The notes beneath the pieces were generated by a model that saw nothing but the letters and a program-made list of their open reading frames with translations, was not told the origin of the DNA and did not search any database. A DNA stretch of 25,420 bases from an uncultured Bacteroidota bacterium (GTDB lineage Bacteria > Bacteroidota > Bacteroidia > Chitinophagales > Chitinophagaceae). The number at the start of each line of letters is the position of its first letter. Position 1 is the first letter of the stretch. The stretch spans positions 1-25,420 of the forward strand of contig CAMLGR010000058.1 of assembly GCA_946479615.1 (NCBI GenBank), read 5' to 3'. Positions 24,193 through 25,420 of this stretch are shown piece after piece. Made by a program: the position numbers and the translations under genes.

Positions 24193-25420
24193 TTATTCAT
24201 TCAATGATACGCCTACCCTGATGCCGAAATCAAACAGGTTTTCCTTGACCGGGTATTTGTTGTGGAAGCTCGACATGACCTGGTAGCGAACCTGTGGTCC
24301 GATCTGCCAGCGGGTATTGCCATTGGTATAGTTGACAAAGGCTTCAAATCCTGTATTCACATTCACATGACGGATCAGCCACGGCACTTCTGCATAGTTC
24401 TTATAATCGGTTGAGATCAGGTATGCACGATCCTTGACGATATAAGTAGGCTGAACGGTACCGGCTATGCCAAAACTTGATTTCTTATTGCCGAATAATC
24501 TCAATTCGATACCAACAGGAGCAGATACGGAGAAGTAGAAATTCTTTAACCAGTCAGATTTGAAACCACCATAACTTCTGTAAGGAGTAACGGTAGATAC
24601 AGAGCTGATCCCGCTGGGGTCGCTTAAGTTGATCGTGGCCACTTCCGGGTTATAAGGGAATGCCTTGATATCATACCGGTTGATGTTGAACTGGAAACCA
24701 CCACGGATCCTGATCGTTCTGTTGATCGGGTAAGCAGCTGATAAACCTATCTGCAGACCCATATCAGGCTTGTGTGTCACGGCCTTGTTGACATCGGTCA
24801 GGGAAGCAAACGGATAAGTAAGCCCTGAGTTGCTGTCGAATGATTTGTTTTCATCCAGCTTGCGATAGCTGACAGTAGGTGTCACAAAAACCTGCCAGAT
24901 GATTTGTTTTCCTTTCGGAGGTATATACGTATTAGTTACACTTTCAATAGTAAGCGGAGCTTCCATTTGTTTAAACAAAGCGGGCTCGGCAGCTGCATCT
25001 TCTGTTACAGGTGTTGTAGCCTCTTCTTCATTTTTTGTAACAGCTGGCTGTTCTGCAATAAATACATCGGCAAACAGATCGGAAGAAACGCTGTTTATTT
25101 TGGGAGTATTGACGACTATCGAAGGCAGCTTCTCATTTTTTAATACAGCTACTTCTTCTTCCTGGTCTGCGGAAACAGATTCTACAACGGCATTCTGAAC
25201 AGTTATATCAATTATTGATGATCTGTCGGCGTTTATTGAAGTAGTGAAAGGAGGTAATGCTGCCGGATGATTGTCTTTGACTGTAGTAACAGGATTATCA
25301 ACTACAGAAAAATGTTGTTGCGGAACAGTGGTGCTGGGTTTGGTTGTATTCAGGGCGGCCGCTTCATTGTTTTTAGCTACAGGGGAGGTAGCCGTCGGCG
25401 GGATCTTCGCACCGGTGGCC
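24193..25420 (-). CDS. Outer membrane beta-barrel protein with long linker (5' end outside window)
   Basis: The stop is at 24193-24195. Although the first in-frame start-like codon from the 3' side is a TTG at 24978, the frame stays open without a stop through 25419, so the gene continues off the right edge and its start is not here. Of the 408 visible residues, the first ~147 form a low-complexity linker rich in Ala, Pro, Thr, Val, Glu and Asn (for example AVTKNEEEATTPVTEDAAAEP) with no hydrophobic helix. The rest is a small barrel of alternating strands (IIWQVFVTPTVSYRKLDE, MGLQIGLSAAYPINRTIRIRGGFQFNI, WQIGPQVRYQVMSSF, LFDFGIRVGVSLNE), resembling the OMP_b-brl group. In Bacteroidota such barrels are often fused through a linker to an N-terminal membrane/cytoplasmic segment; that part cannot be checked here. 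Confidence 0.75.
   Translation of the reverse strand, partial: ATGAKIPPTATSPVAKNNEAAALNTTKPSTTVPQQHFSVVDNPVTTVKDNHPAALPPFTTSINADRSSIIDITVQNAVVESVSADQEEEVAVLKNEKLPSIVVNTPKINSVSSDLFADVFIAEQPAVTKNEEEATTPVTEDAAAEPALFKQMEAPLTIESVTNTYIPPKGKQIIWQVFVTPTVSYRKLDENKSFDSNSGLTYPFASLTDVNKAVTHKPDMGLQIGLSAAYPINRTIRIRGGFQFNINRYDIKAFPYNPEVATINLSDPSGISSVSTVTPYRSYGGFKSDWLKNFYFSVSAPVGIELRLFGNKKSSFGIAGTVQPTYIVKDRAYLISTDYKNYAEVPWLIRHVNVNTGFEAFVNYTNGNTRWQIGPQVRYQVMSSFHNKYPVKENLFDFGIRVGVSLNE

Noticed and set aside
24193..24978. Barrel protein as a complete 261-residue gene starting at 24978
   Set aside because: The start would be TTG with no signal peptide, and the frame continues open with a consistent linker composition to the window edge.
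1..25420. Insertion sequence, prophage, tRNA or rRNA genes
   Set aside because: No transposase, integrase or phage-like protein, and no tRNA cloverleaf or rRNA sequence, was recognised on either strand.

Overview
The window looks like ordinary chromosome from a member of the Bacteroidota, most plausibly the Chitinophagaceae/Chitinophagales. Four things support this: a complete gldK-gldL-gldM-gldN set (type IX secretion and gliding core), a DUF4271 membrane protein next to a HemD-type uroporphyrinogen-III synthase, several matches to the Bacteroidota -7 promoter element TAnnTTTG, and few Shine-Dalgarno sites. The genus is not determined. I see no transposase, phage, CRISPR array, rRNA or tRNA.

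Layout. Positions 1-165 hold a palindromic repeat and the terminator of a TonB-dependent receptor (166-2241, minus). Divergent from it, an APC-family amino acid permease (2301-3632) overlaps a PLP-dependent Cys/Met-metabolism enzyme (3632-4798). A TolC-type outer membrane protein (4867-6324) and a periplasmic adaptor (6338-7699) follow as two parts of an efflux system whose pump is not here. A striking inverted array of 7-nt repeats (7702-7817) separates them from gpsA (7841-8887). A 46-codon membrane peptide gene (8954-9094) converges on hemW (9081-10211, minus). An Omp85/BamA-like protein (10279-12084), a DUF4271 protein (12290-13327), hemD (13372-14172) and a thioredoxin-domain YyaL/DUF255 protein (14336-16399) follow.

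The T9SS core runs 16544-21439. It has a good promoter before gldK, an intrinsic terminator between gldK and gldL, and another after gldN. On the minus strand, a lipoprotein gene overlaps uvrC by ATGA (24053 to 21664). Upstream of them lies a beta-barrel protein gene that runs off the right edge: its reading frame stays open through 25420, with a long Pro/Ala/Thr/Glu-rich linker before the barrel.

Functionally this is an envelope-heavy housekeeping neighbourhood: iron or other TonB-dependent uptake, efflux, outer membrane assembly, T9SS motor and rings, and heme biosynthesis/insertion (HemD, HemW). The most unusual material is intergenic: three families of short-word repeat arrays (7-nt TTSACYA, 8/11-nt CTATGTG, 10/11-nt CTCYGTG), all placed in gaps and often arranged as inverted pairs. 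I found no strong evidence for a wholly new protein system. The repeat arrays, the gldK/gldL attenuator-like terminator, the cross-envelope barrel protein and the His-rich microprotein are the best leads.
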